Shown here piece after piece: positions 1 through 10,699 of a stretch of DNA of 21,643 nt (its first letter is position 1; the number at the start of each line of letters is the position of its first letter). A program made the position numbers and the translations under genes. The stretch comes from Balamuthia mandrillaris (taxonomy: Eukaryota > Discosea > Longamoebia > Balamuthiidae), in contig JAVKOQ010000647.1 of NCBI GenBank assembly GCA_031835245.1, forward strand, positions 1-21,643, read 5' to 3'. The notes beneath the pieces were generated by a model that ran no database searches, was not told the origin of the DNA, and was given only the letters and a program-made list of their open reading frames with translations.

Positions 1-447
1 TGTGAGTGTCGCCTTTCGTAAGCCTATATCGCACGGCCGCAGAGCAGTTGTTTATTTCTATCTCTTTGAGGGGTAACTCTGAGGCTGGTTCCTACAAGGA
101 AGAGACACAAAATGGTGTGATCCTCATCCGAATAATAGAGCAATGTACTACATTTTTCTTTGTTCTCTGAGGGAGGAGGGAAACGTACCTTATGAGTGGA
201 AGAGGAAAACTTTTCTTTGAGAGCATTCAGGCGGGTAGCGGCAAGGGCGGCCCCACTTGTTGCTGTGGTGGAGCCGCTAGCGGTGCTCGTCTCTGCCGTT
301 GCGTTTGTGGCTGCCTCGGGAGTCACTTGGTCCCACCTCCTCTTCTTTCTGCAAACGAGTCAGCAAAGACATAAGCAAACAACGCTACGAAGAACCAACC
401 ACCACCTCCACCACATACCTTTGACCCTCCTCCTCAGTGGAACTCAT
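1..447 (-). CDS. KHDC4/BLOM7-like KH-domain splicing factor, 5' part
   Basis: Three exons are visible: 419-447, 189-348, and 91 down to the left edge, joined at GTATGT and GTACGT donors and in frame throughout. The protein starts MSSTEEEGQ and then has KKRRWDQ, an Ala/Thr-rich linker, the segment AATRLNALKEKF, and in exon 3 KEIEINNCSAAVRYRLTKG. KHDC4 proteins show the same order: a basic RWDQ-type motif near the N-terminus, an alanine-rich stretch ending in a lysine/asparagine helix, then an EVEIND...R..LT.G segment leading into the KH domain. Known family role: an RNA-binding protein associated with the spliceosome in the nucleus. The KH domain itself would lie beyond the left edge and is not seen. 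A DDX46/Prp5-type C-terminus also carries an EIND-like segment, but the RWDQ start at the N-terminus favours KHDC4. The gene is incomplete only because the window ends. It diverges from the gene starting at 597. Confidence 0.6.
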
Positions 448-596
448 CTTGGCCTGAGCAGCAGCAGCAGCGGAAACAGCAGAGAAAGGAAAAAGTAGCG
501 GGTTTGAGGGGTCTTTTGAAAAAAAACCAAACAAAAGAACAATAAAAAAAAGAAAAGCAAAAAACAACCCTCCAACGCTTCGGTGTGTTGAATGCG
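448..596. promoter_or_regulatory. divergent intergenic promoter region
   Basis: This spacer of about 150 bases separates two start codons that point away from each other (447 minus, 597 plus), so it must hold both promoters and both 5' UTRs. The plus strand is strongly A-rich at 510-570. No clear TATA box or other factor site can be named from the sequence. Confidence 0.45.
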
Positions 597-1611
597 ATGG
601 CCCAAAGCGGGGCTGGTTTGGTGTTGCCCCCCAAAAAGGCGCTATGGCTCCGACAACAGCAGCAAATGCAAGTAGTGGCAGCGGAGCAAGAGCTACCCTC
701 TTCGGAAGAGAAGGATAGCACAAGTACTAGTAGTACCCCGCCAGCAGCCCCCTCTCAACCAGAGAAAGACATGGCAACAACAACAACCAAGCTTGGTCCC
801 TCTCGTACAAAGAAAAGAAAGCGCACTGAGCTGGATTTCTTGCAGGCAACTGACTTTTCGGTTTGTTTTGCTCTGCTTGTTTTAGTTTTTTTTTTTTTGT
901 TATGCTATTTCCAGTCTTGTGGGCTGGTTGTAAGTTAACGCATGCATGCCATACTCAGTTGGGGCGAAGCCTTGGTTCTCGCAATACCTTTACTTCGGTT
1001 ATTGTAAGTTGCTTAGACAGTATCAAACGTCTGCGGCACTCGTTTGCTAAAAAATTAACAAAAATGTTTGTGTGACAGGCAGGCTTGCTTCCACATGACG
1101 AGAAAAGAAAAAAACAAGACGAGGCAAAGCTGCAAGAACAACAACTCTTACAAAAAACAAACCAAAACCTAAAACTCCCAGACCCTATGCTTTTGTGTAT
1201 GTATACCCTTTTTCTTGACATGCGAGCCTACACAACATTGGTGGTTTATTTTATTGACGGCGTAAACTTTGATAGCCAACACAACATTAGTGCTTTTTCA
1301 TCGACCCACATTCAAGAAGAATCTTTCTCAGTTTGTCCATGCAAACAAACCAAACGCGCAAAAGTAGGTTTACGAATGTGGAATGTGCACAAAGCAAACC
1401 AAACCAAGTTTGGTAAGCTAGCCTCATTCTTCGAAATTCGTCCTACTTGATGCTTTCCCAGTGCTGGGAACTCGGTCAAGGGCGCCTAGCAGCTGCCTCA
1501 AGGTGTGGAAGGTGTACCAAGCCTTGTATGGCTATGGCTTTGTCTTTTGCCCACAAGCAGATCAAGATCAACTACTTTCATCTGGTAAAACGTTCTTCCA
1601 AAGCTTGTTAA
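597..1611 (+). CDS. unrecognised gene, basic coiled-coil-like protein, tentative exon model
   Basis: I do not recognise this protein. The first exon is probably 597-860. It starts MAQSGAGLVLPPKKALW and is rich in Gln, Ser, Thr and Pro, ending in a basic patch (RTKKRKRTELDFLQATDFS). It would be spliced at GTTTGT to an exon starting at 1079 (AGLLPHDEKRKKQDEAKL...), a Lys/Gln/Glu-rich segment likely to be helical. The basic patch looks like a nuclear localisation signal. Past about 1195 the model is weak. A last exon at 1462-1611 after a CCCAG acceptor would encode WELGQGRLAAASRCGRC plus two more cysteines, with a stop that overlaps an AATAAA at about 1610. The cysteine cluster could bind zinc, but this is inference. 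Divergent placement opposite a KHDC4-like gene and the open basic first exon support a real gene; no family match supports it. The coding status of 1195-1461 is unknown. Confidence 0.4.
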
Positions 1612-1688
1612 TAAACGTCGAATGGGTGTTGTTGGTTTTAAAACATAGTAACGGAAGTAGAAAAAGGTGCTTCATTAAATAGAGTGAA

Positions 1689-4097
1689 TTAGTGTTTGCC
1701 AAGCTTGAGGGCGAGGAACGGCTCCAGCTCAAGTTCCAGCGCAGAACACGGATAAACCAAATCAAAGTTTTTGAGGACGACAGGGTGCACTATTCCAAAG
1801 ACACCAACCTTCTTGCCGTTCAACAGTACATCCGCTCTACGCCCTTGGAAGAAAGAGGGATCTGCAAAACGAATTGTTCGTTAGATGAGAAAGCTAACGT
1901 CATGAAGAAAGGATTAGGTACCTTCAGAGGGTTGAATGCTGTAACTTGATGTTGATACACCCAACAATAACATCAGGCGATCCAACAACCCATGTATTAC
2001 CTGATGTTATCCATAAATTAGCAAAAGAGAAAGTAACAAGAAAGAACGTGACACGTACTTCAAATCCAGACGTAGTGTTGCAGTAAATGGCGCATAGATT
2101 ACGGTTGTTGCGGGCACCGACATCGGTGGAGGGGTCAATCAACATCACATCAGAAATCTCGAAAATCTTGATGGGGAGAGGCTGGTTCTTATTGTTGCTA
2201 AGAGTCTTGAGGGCGCCAACAAGCAGTGTAGTGCGTCCAACTTGGAATTCTGCAGTCTTGGGGTTCGCGATTTTTACGGCACTACCATCATCTTCTCTTT
2301 GAAGGAACTTGAAATTCTCTTCGGTAGAGCACTGGCAAAAAGGGAAAAAAAACCTCTCAGTCACAAATTCCGCAACCAAAGAAAAGAGAAAAAAAGGAGG
2401 GATAGGTACCAATGAAAGAGTCAAGATCTCAGTATAACCAGCTTGAGCAACTTCCGCCCGAAGCAGATCCGTAAGCTTGTTCAAAGGTTGCTGCTTTCCG
2501 ACGGTAGTTGTGTTTGGAACAGTGACCTTTAAGTTGTTGAAGCCATACGCGATGGCTACATCCTCCATAACGTCGCAAGCATGAAGAATATCACTCCTTG
2601 TTGGGGGAACAACAACTGAAAGCTGAGAAGCATCCGCTGAGAGCACAGCCGGGAGAGACATCTTATCCAACAGGGCTATTAGTTCCTGTGGGCCAAGGTC
2701 GATTCCAATACTTTTGTTGATGTAGTCAACACGGGCCAGTTGTTCACGATTACTCAGATCGGGATATTGAGTTTTTTCGCCAGAGGGCAAGACCGTTTCC
2801 ACCACTTCAACCCTGATTAGACAGGTCAGATACTTATGAGTAAAGAGGAGAGAGAGAGAGAGAGAGAAGGAACGGATGAAAAAGACTACATACAGGAAAG
2901 GTTTGGCACAGTATTGGGAAAACATGGTAACCATTGTGTTGAGAACAACGTTGGCTTTGGTGAGATCGGTTGCTGTAACCTCAATGAAGACGTTCTTTGT
3001 GGAAAGGGTGATTTTGGAGTGATCACCATTGATAATTGGGGGCAAAGAAAGAACAACTCCATTCTTGTCATAAATGACTGGATAGCGAGGCTCATCCCGA
3101 ATAATAGGCAAGTAAGGCTTCAAGTGGCCATAGGCTGGGTTGGTCTTCAAACAAACAGGGTTTGGTAAGGCATGCGTTAGGCACATGAAGTGGCAAAACT
3201 CAACGTACCGACAGCTCTTCCATGATCTGTTGAGCGTTCAGCTCTTGGTGGTAGTTCAGGAAGGTGAAATTTATGTCGTTTGGCTGGCGAGCGTCATAGG
3301 TAAACGGCCCCTGAATGGTATCCAGGTCATGAGTTCCAATGGAAACAAGTGTCCGCTTCCTAAGCGATGACACCAAGTATTGAGGTGAGAAACAGATAGA
3401 TGCACATAAAAAGAGGTAGGCAGCCAGGAATAAATTACCTGCAAATATTTTGGTGGAGCTTCTCTTGCAGTTCGATAAAGCTGGCATAGGATGAAGGAGT
3501 GAAGGAAATGTCCCGTAAAATGGCGCACACCACATGAGGTCGCACTTGCAGAACCTCCTCTTTGACGATGATTTGCTCCACCTTCTCTGGCACATAAGTA
3601 TGATAGTCCGTAGGTTTTTCTTTCCCTAAGAACACCCTCAAAGCACGAGTCAAGCCTTCCAAGCACAACAAGTCATACCTTTAATTGTCCTCGCGGTAAG
3701 CGAGCAAAATAGTGTCAGAGGTCAGGAGAGAAGGAAACTCACCTGTTGGCTGGAATCTCAATCTTATAAATCACGTCCTCAGAACCAGCGGCCTCTTTGC
3801 GTTGTTCCTTGCTTTGGATGTCCTTTTCTGTGGTCTATTTTTCAAAATGGAGGAGGGTTGTCAGAAGACGAGCCGCATGGGTCTAGCATAGAAAGAAACG
3901 CACCACTTCATCCAGCTCAATGCCATACTCGAAACAAAGATTGAAAAACTCTTGCTCCGCTGCGAAAGCGTAGGCAGGGCAAGAAGAGAGTGAGATGTGA
4001 GTGCACCAGAAGGGAGGGGTGAAGGGAGTGACAGCGTACTGAATTTCTGTCCCAGAGCCTCAAACAGTTCTTTTTCCTTGACAGAGATGGTGGGCAT
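1689..4097 (-). CDS. FARSB: phenylalanine--tRNA ligase beta subunit, cytosolic
   Basis: Ten exons join in frame into a protein of about 591 residues, close to the 589 of human FARSB: 4040-4097, 3904-3959, 3743-3834, 3439-3678, 3209-3359, 2894-3144, 2410-2812, 2059-2331, 1922-2000, 1689-1861. The start MPTISVKEKELFEALG matches the family N-terminus. Diagnostic segments include YDLLCLEGLTRAL, FIELQEKLHQNICR, IGTHDLDTIQGPFTY and YPVIYDKNGVVLSLPPIING (B3/B4 region), VPPTRSDILHACDVMEDVA near residue 350 (B5 region), NPKTAEFQVGRTTLL and FFQGRRADVLLNGKKVGVFG in the catalytic-like C-terminal module. The beta chain pairs with the alpha chain as an (alpha-beta)2 enzyme that charges tRNA-Phe in the cytosol. 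There is no C-terminal anticodon-binding domain of the bacterial/mitochondrial type, as expected for the cytosolic form. Most introns are 60-90 bases with GTACGY, GTACCT or GTATGT donors. The gene looks intact. Confidence 0.97.
2849..2867. repeat. (AG)n microsatellite in a FARSB intron
   Basis: A run of about nine AG units lies inside the intron 2813-2893. On the sense (minus) strand it reads CT and could serve as part of the polypyrimidine tract. Confidence 0.9.
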
Positions 4098-4509
4098 TCT
4101 CCTTCAAACTGTGCGCAAGAAAGGATCGCAAAACAAAAAAAACAACAGAGTTTAGAAAACCCAACAGGACACAAGGAGGGGGGGGGGGCGCACCGATCCA
4201 ACAACAACAGCAACGACAACACTGCCACCAAAGAAAAGACAAGTTTGAATTTGAGAACAAAAAAAAAAAAAAAAAGCGCAACAAAAAACCCCTCAAGACT
4301 AAGAAAAAAGTGAGATTTTCGCCTCGGCCTTGGTGCTGCCCCTTGCGTGCGGAGCATGCATAGCCAGTGGTCGGTCTAGCTACACAACGTTCAGCTAAAC
4401 GCATTTTGAGAAAGTTCTTAAAGAAATGCGAGTTTGCTTGCGAGTCTCGCAAAGAGGAAGATATAGCTTGGTAGTGAAGAAAATTGCATAGCAAAAAAGA
4501 TAAGGGATG
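4098..4509. other. intergenic spacer between FARSB start and PIGN stop
   Basis: These 412 bases lie between two minus-strand genes and should hold the FARSB promoter and 5' UTR plus the PIGN 3' UTR. They contain a G8 run near 4188 and a run of about 17 A at 4259-4276, which is poly-T in FARSB sense. The open frames crossing it translate the homopolymers into Phe and Pro runs and look non-coding. No RNA gene was recognised. Confidence 0.6.
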
Positions 4510-7500
4510 CTATTCTTGGTGGGGATGGCGGGGAGAAGCTATCCGCTGGATGTGGCGAAGCAGCAGGTGGGAGCCAGCAAAGAGAGCAAGAGCCGTTATG
4601 ATGAAGGTGTTAGAAATGGCAAAGTGGCTAATGCTGATGCCTATGTCTTGCCAGCTCCCGTAGTCCTTAACCAGGAAAAAGAAATTAAGGCTGAGAACGT
4701 CAGAAAAGGCTACCACAAGGAGCAGGGAGCCTCCTTCAGAGAGGCCGGTACTACGATTGATAAGTTGAAATACGCAAGCCACCGGAATGAATGGCAAAAC
4801 TACCTTCCATATCAGCAAGGCCCCCATCACGAACGGCCGAAATACTGTGAGGAAGCGGTAGGTTGATGTCACTTCAAAGCTGCTGATGCTAGCAATGTTT
4901 CCGGTGCCGAAGAATGCAACATAGCAAAAGAACAGCTATGTAAACAAAATTATTAGGTGGGGAAGGAGGTATACAAAGGGTGTGGTGTGGAAGCAATAGA
5001 AAAGTGTGGAACGTACAAAAAGGATGGAGCCACGCGGACTTACTCCGGGTTTGAATGAACCCTCTTTGTGAGAGGCTTCCGCTAATCGCTTCTCCATCAG
5101 CAACCACACCAATAGCGTCAACCCAAGGGTACAGTAAAACAACACCTCATAGGCTATACTCAGAAGTATGTATGCGCTGCCAAGTGACAGGAACAAGCTC
5201 GTTAGGTAGGGTAAGGGTTGTCCATTTGGGATAAAAGGAATCACAAACGACGAGGCTGCAAGAAACAGGGAATGTTAGTATTCATTCAGGCGGTGTGATC
5301 ATTGTACCCACCAAAGAGGATCCAGGAAAGGATTTGGTTAATTGGTGGTAGACCTTCCTTGTTGGCAAGATGTTGGTCAGTGTCGTGCACAACCCACATT
5401 GATAGCATTACGAGGCATAGCTAGGAGGTGTTGGCATCTAGGTTTAGTTTCTTATCGCAAACTATCAAAAAGGGCATCCACATGTACCTGGACAACTAAG
5501 AGAGCAGAAGACTGACTTGACAGAAAGAATGAGGTGAATCCCATTGCTATCATTGCGAGACCACCTAGACACCTTTGTCGCAAAATGGTTGGGTTTAAAA
5601 TTCCGCTGCAACTAATGGAAGTGTCGCATAGCTTACCATAATCTTTCATCAGATCCCCAGTCAAGGGGCAGTATCGGAAAAATAGCCAAGAGCAAACAGG
5701 ATAACAGCCACAAGAGCCGCATGTTCTTTAAAGAAGGCAATGCGACACGTGAAATAACTTCACCAGATAGCGCATTATTCTCACTGTTATATGTGCTCGC
5801 ATAGGTCGAAGAAAACGCCCAAGGTAAAACCGCTATGATTACCAGTGCCAGAGAGAAAAGCTCTCTATAGAAAAAGCCAGTAACCTGGATGTGGTATGAT
5901 AATTGACATTAGATAAGGTGAAAAAGAAAAAGAAAAAAGTAAAGAATAGACGGAATGGTAAAAACCAGCAGTTCTAAAGCGGCAACAAAGATGGCAACAT
6001 AAATAAACAACTTAATCCCAGAGGACTGGTGGGTCACACTAAGGTGTCGTCCAGCGGTGTAAAGAATTGAAGACCGTTTGAGAACTTCCACCCAAAATAT
6101 TACCGGAAAAAGAACATAAAGATGATAATGTAAAGGGTAGTCCTCCAGAACTAGCCACACCCCAAAGAAAACGAACACTCCAAAGCCCATCAAGTAGACC
6201 TGATAGAAACCGGTAAGATCTTTCTCATCTTTAATGAAAGTGAATGAGCGTACCAGGGTCGGTGAGGCAGAAGAATTTGAAGCAAAGCTGGTGTAATGCT
6301 CTACAATGTATGTAATCAAGAGAACTATCCAACCCAGATAACCCAAAGAAATAACACACATCAGGAAAGGCCAATCGTAGCTGCAAGAAATGCATCGTAA
6401 GACAAATGCCCATTAAAAGAGTATTCTTGAGAAATGCGTACACTTGGAAATAGTAGAGTCCATCCAAGCAAGCGCTTATCAAATCATGGCACATATTTAT
6501 GGCTTGTCCGTATTCCTGTTGTAAATATTGATTATTGATATGTATTTGCTGTTGCTTAGTATAAGAACAAACCTCTGTCGCAATTAGACGCTCTATCTGC
6601 TGTACAGTATCATTGGCTTGCAAGAGCGGGCTGTAAGGTTTGAAAAATAGCGAAGTACTCTGCTTCAAAACTTTTGAAAAACAAAGCAGTCAAGGAAAGA
6701 GAAAAGTAAGAGGAGAGGGGAGGCAGGGAGGGAGGGACTCAACAGTGAGTTTAAGGATACGAGACTTGCGCTGGAACTGGGCAAGGACTTGACGAGCATT
6801 GGCATAAATATTACTTGCAAGAAAGCGTTCATTACCAGACAGAACGGCTATGGGCAGTCTTCCAACCGAATTCATGGGAAATGGTATCCCAAGTAATGTG
6901 GACTGTGAGCGTAATGGAGGTAAGTAGTTGGTTTTACGAAAAGAAGAAACAGGAATGAACCATAAGGGGTGCCACGTCTGCTTGATACAGGTCCACACGT
7001 TCTAACTCGGACAACCTCCATTCTGGAGGCGTGGGATAATTCATAGAGGCAGAGGGAGGTGTTGTGGATATTCCCGAAACTGACCGAGATTTTCTAATCC
7101 CTGCTCCCCACGCCAAGAAGGGGGTCAAAGTATTGGCAGGGTCCCCATCCCCATGACTGCCTCTGTTGCTCATGCCATGATCAGCGGTGAATATATACGC
7201 CGTCATTGAGTCATTGTAGAAGTGCTCTATCAGTTCATGCACGCGGTGGATGCCCTCATCTACCAGCTTTATATTGTCCAAATACCTGCAGTCAACAATA
7301 TCGTCTAGCGTCAGGCTTGGAAGAAGAAAGCAAGGAATAGATATACTCTTTGGAGTTGGGACGGTGGGCATGACCGTTTGTATCCAGTCCCAGTAGATGC
7401 AAGAAGAACACAGTTCCTTCTTTATGCAGAAGTCGCTTAAGGGTTTCGTTGGTTTTTGCCGACGCAAACATCTCCTCCACTTTGTTGAATACCCACGTGT

Positions 7501-8464
7501 CCAATAGTGAAGCATCTGGTCAAAGGGTAAGAGCGAGGGAGGAAGGAGAGAGACAGAGAGACAGAGACAGAGACAGAGACAGAGACAGAGACAGAGACAG
7601 AGACAGAGACAGAGACAGAGACAGAGACAGAGACAGAGACAGAGACAGAGAAGACGTACCACTGGCAAAATCTTCGAACTCTTCAGTATACATGTCCATA
7701 TACATGTGAGGTACATGATGGCCAAACATAGGGAGGATGTCCGGGCTACCCCAAGCCCAGGTATGTACGCTCTCATTGAAGACAGAGTCAAATTCGACAG
7801 GATTAGTTTTCCAACCTTTTGTGACGGCACTAACGTCTTCGTAAAAGCCAGCAATGAGGGCTACGTGACCAGGTCTGCTTTCGGTTGGCACTCTTGCGTG
7901 AGAAACTCCCCATACTCCTTGCTCCTCTGCCACTTGATGCCTCAGAAAAGGTGCTTTGCTGTTGCCGTGTTCATCCACCTCAAAGAACTTGTCGGCTCTG
8001 AGACCATCAGCTGCATGGTGTTAGGAAGTGGTATATGAGGCCTGCTGTGCTCTTCCACTGGACCTAAAGCACAAACCTACAAACAAGAACAGGCGTCTAG
8101 CTGGAGCGCGTATGTCGGAGGACTGGGGATCCATACCGTGCACCAAAGGCGAGCGAAAGTAAATGTCAAAGATACTGAACAAGTAGGCGCTGTGAAAGAG
8201 TAGCCCCACTATCACCAGCAATGCCACTCCCTTTGTTTCGCCTTCCTGTGGCAGGGAGAGGGAGAGGGAGAGGGGGAGAGGGAGAGGGAGAGGGAGAGGG
8301 AGAGGGAGAGGGGAGAGGAAGGGAGAGGGAGAGGGAGAGGGAGAGGGAGAGAGGGAGAGCAGAGACATCAGAGAGAGCAGAGAGAAGAAGAGGGAGTGGA
8401 TAGAGGAGATAAGATCAGCAAAAGCAGCGTGTTAACAGGAAGAAAGAAGGACAACCCGTGGCAT
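4510..8464 (-). CDS. PIGN: GPI ethanolamine phosphate transferase 1 (PIG-N/Mcd4)
   Basis: The gene puts the ethanolamine-phosphate side branch on the first mannose of GPI precursors in the ER membrane. Exons: 8456-8464 (uncertain), 8077-8245, 7660-8010, 7347-7515, 6961-7285, 6744-6902, 6442-6659, 5966-6380, 5637-5884, 5488-5572, 5312-5420, 5017-5255, 4510-4935; all phases fit and give about 973 residues (human about 931). The N-terminal membrane segment is followed by [15 protein letters not shown]. The alkaline-phosphatase-like lumenal domain shows FVADGLRAD (metal Asp near residue 61), [18 protein letters not shown] (catalytic Thr near 102), [12 protein letters not shown] and [16 protein letters not shown]. 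The multi-spanning C-terminal half ends with [11 protein letters not shown] and [20 protein letters not shown], both hallmarks of PIG-N. The start is the weak point: the first in-frame part after the acceptor at 8245 has no Met before HGM, and the three-residue exon MPR, ending at a poor GTTGTC donor, is only a suggestion. An in-frame 54-base stretch (6200-6253) may be an extra intron. Confidence 0.95.
7551..7650. repeat. (ACAGAG)n tandem repeat in a PIGN intron
   Basis: About 16 near-perfect six-base units, preceded by AG-rich degenerate copies, fill most of the intron 7516-7659. The sense (minus) strand reads CTCTGT. The repeat is open in several frames and gives false Leu/Ser/Cys or Arg/Asp repeat peptides. 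Confidence 0.97.
8254..8359. repeat. (GGGAGA)n tandem repeat in the first PIGN intron
   Basis: GGGAGA/GAGAGG units with a few interruptions run up to within about ten bases of the CACAG acceptor at 8246-8250. On the sense strand this is an almost pure TCTCCC tract immediately before the splice site. Confidence 0.95.
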
Positions 8465-8875
8465 GCTGGGTGGGTATGTCTATCTGCTCGCAACGTTTGT
8501 TGTTGTTGTTGGGGTTTTTGTTTTGTTTGGAGGTAAATAATTGCCCCTCAGCAGTCTTTTCTTTCTCAAGAGGAAAAGAAAAAGGAAGAAAAGAAGAGCG
8601 CGATGCATGCATTTGTTATGCTTCATTAGAATCATCAGCAAATACATCCTCATAGCACATACAATTACAAATAAAGACTGGCACTTGGTTTTGATGGAAG
8701 ATAGAGGAAGGAGAGGAGTGGGGAAGGGCATTAAATTAAAGTAACAGCAAACCGACTTGTGGGCAAGCAAAGGCACGTGAATGCCCCTTTGAAAGTGAGC
8801 TGTTGACGCGGTAAGGCTACCAGCGCGGGAGGTTAAGCTGGGCTGGTAAGTGAAGCCGAAGAGGGCGATGCGAGC
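8465..8875. other. intergenic spacer between PIGN start and RING-gene stop
   Basis: This stretch of 411 bases should hold the PIGN promoter and 5' UTR and the 3' end of the ligase gene. It contains a GTT repeat (about 8498-8511) and a purine-rich block (about 8560-8610). An upstream non-coding or coding first PIGN exon could lie here, since the PIGN start is uncertain. No other gene is supported. Confidence 0.5.
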
Positions 8876-9387
8876 TTACGCATAAAAGTGAGAAGCCGAG
8901 TCTACAGAGTTCGAGGCCCAATAACCACCACCTCCAGAAGTACCTCCAGAACCATTACGACCACCACCGCTGCCAGATTGTCGACCGTGCTTGGGTTCTG
9001 CTGGAAGCTCGAATCTACATACCGGACATGTATTGCGCTATTACCATTATCGGTGATTCAAACGGTAAGGGAAGGATCGTTAGCAAACCTCATCTCATAA
9101 CTCAGCACAGATAACAGAAGGAAAAAGCAAGCAAGCGCTGCATACATACCACGCTTAGCCACTGCTTGATACAGGGAGGATGAAAACGATGCCCACACTC
9201 CAATTGCAAAACTTCTTCATCTAACTGGTACTCATCCTGACAAATAGCGCAGTCCTCTTTTTTGTCGATGTTACTCTGGAGTATCCGCACAACAGGCAGC
9301 GCTTCAACAGCCTCTTTAGCTGCTGGTGGTGGCCCGCGATCCCTGTTTCGTCAAAATCACTCCTCATCAGTAACGCGAAGGAGAAGG

Positions 9388-9442
<55 letters not shown>

Positions 9443-9634
9443 CATTTAAAACTTACGCTGCATTCTCGAACATTTGGTTTAGAATGTTCTGAAAGTTGCT
9501 ATCCCCCAATGCGTACTCAGACAGATTTGATAAAAATGGTGTAGCACCACCCGCGAACATTTCAAAGAGTCTGGTGTGGTTTTCAAGTAAGTACTTTAAG
9601 TATATAACATAAAGCAAAACAAACAAACATTGGA

Positions 9635-9671
<37 letters not shown>

Positions 9672-10249
9672 AAAGAGGTGCGAAAGGAAGGGCAGATAGA
9701 CTATACATACGAGGCTAAGCCGCCAGGACCAAACGGGTTTGTGGTAGTGACATGAGCAGGTTGGTTAAGTTGATGCGCAAAGAAAAGAGGCTGTACATTT
9801 TGGCTATTGTAGGTAAAAGCAAAGGTGGGGAAAGGAGTGACCGGAGGCACAAAAGGGCTTTGTGTGGAAGTGGTGGAGGAGGCTTGTGGTTGTTGCTGAG
9901 AATCAGTAGCTGACTGGGTTCTTCCACTTTGTTGCTGCTGAGAGTTAAGGTTTTGTTGTTGTTGTTGAAGGAACACGTGGACTTGTTGGAATAGTTGCCC
10001 AAGGTCGGGAAACGGGGGAGGGGAGGTCGCCATGGAACCACGAAAGCTCCCCTGTTGGGCTTGAGGCTGAGTTGCATGAAAGGGCGTAAAGCTGGTTGGT
10101 TGATCTTCCGCCGGTTGGCCCTCTTCCATTTCCTCGATGAACTCTCCACCGCAGGTAGGACAGGTAAAGGCAGGTAATACGGGCCGTATCTGCGCAGAGC
10201 ACAGGTGGCACCAGTACCGTGTTTCCTCCGGGTTGCTTTGTGCGCTCAT
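8876..10249 (-). CDS. RING-H2 E3 ubiquitin ligase, RNF126/RNF115-like
   Basis: Four exons (9711-10249, 9457-9570, 9150-9342, 8876-9037) join in frame into about 335 residues. Near the N-terminus is a zinc ribbon, YWCHLC...FTCPTC, with Cys at about 14, 17, 30 and 33, as in RNF126/RNF115 (BCA2 zinc finger), which binds ubiquitin or BAG6 clients in known members. A long Gln/Ser/Thr/Pro-rich linker follows. The RING is C3H2C3: C249, C252, C267, H269, H272, C275, C286, C289, in the segments DCAICQDEY, LECGHRFHPPCIKQWL and NTCPVCRFELP; the last pair comes from exon 4 and is separated by an intron. The tail is Gly/Ser-rich. It should transfer ubiquitin to cytosolic, perhaps misfolded, substrates; the substrate is not knowable here. 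Introns 1 and 2 carry CT-type microsatellites. The start is the only Met upstream of the zinc ribbon, and the neighbouring divergent spacer agrees with it. Confidence 0.93.
9391..9436. repeat. (AG)n microsatellite in a RING-gene intron
   Basis: About 23 perfect AG units occur in the intron 9343-9456. The sense strand is CT. Confidence 0.95.
9637..9667. repeat. (GA)n microsatellite in a RING-gene intron
   Basis: About 15 GA units occur in the intron 9571-9710, again reading CT on the sense strand. Confidence 0.95.
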
Positions 10250-10699
10250 AGTGCGTTCAAAGTTGTTGTCTCTGCTTTTGTATTCTACAGACTGACTTTA
10301 CTGTTGGCGGTGTGTCGTCCTTGCAAATTAAAAACAAAAAGACAGAGGAGGAGCGCACAAAGCAGAAGTTGGCCTGTTGTTAACTACACCCACGACGTAA
10401 CGAAGGGTTGTCAAAAAGGAGTCTTAAACCACCACCAAAAGGGCCACGGCCACTCTGCGCTCCCAAAAGTCCGATTTTTCCGCCTTGTTGGCCGCCCCCA
10501 CCCACCACGTCACTTCTCCCCTTTGATGTGAGAAAAGGAGGAGGCTGGATGCCCCCCCCGCCCAAATAATCATACCAGCAGCGGCGTACGTGGCGCCCCT
10601 GCACAGCTTGTGCTCAGTTTTTCCTGCAAACAGAGGAATGTTCTTCGCGACGACACGATCTACAAATGACGCAAACAAAACAACAAAAGCTGCTGCTGC
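10250..10699. promoter_or_regulatory. divergent intergenic promoter region
   Basis: These 450 bases lie between the start codon of the RING ligase (minus) and that of INTS13 (plus), so both promoters should be here. A C-rich run sits near 10550-10562. Open frames across it have no recognisable protein content. No named promoter motif could be assigned. Confidence 0.45.

Noticed and set aside
3917-4494. Minus-strand frames of about 145 residues upstream of FARSB
   Set aside because: Composed of Phe, Pro and Leu runs from homopolymers in the spacer, with no domain content.
7551-7650. Regular repeats as a possible CRISPR array
   Set aside because: The unit is six bases with no spacers, and it lies within a eukaryotic intron.
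6934-7978. Long minus-strand frames rich in LCLCLC or LSLSLS
   Set aside because: They read through the intronic ACAGAG repeat; the flanking PIG-N segments are joined by a normal GTACGT...CCAG intron instead.
8021-8403. Repeat proteins over GGGAGA units on both strands
   Set aside because: Translation of a simple repeat inside the first PIGN intron.
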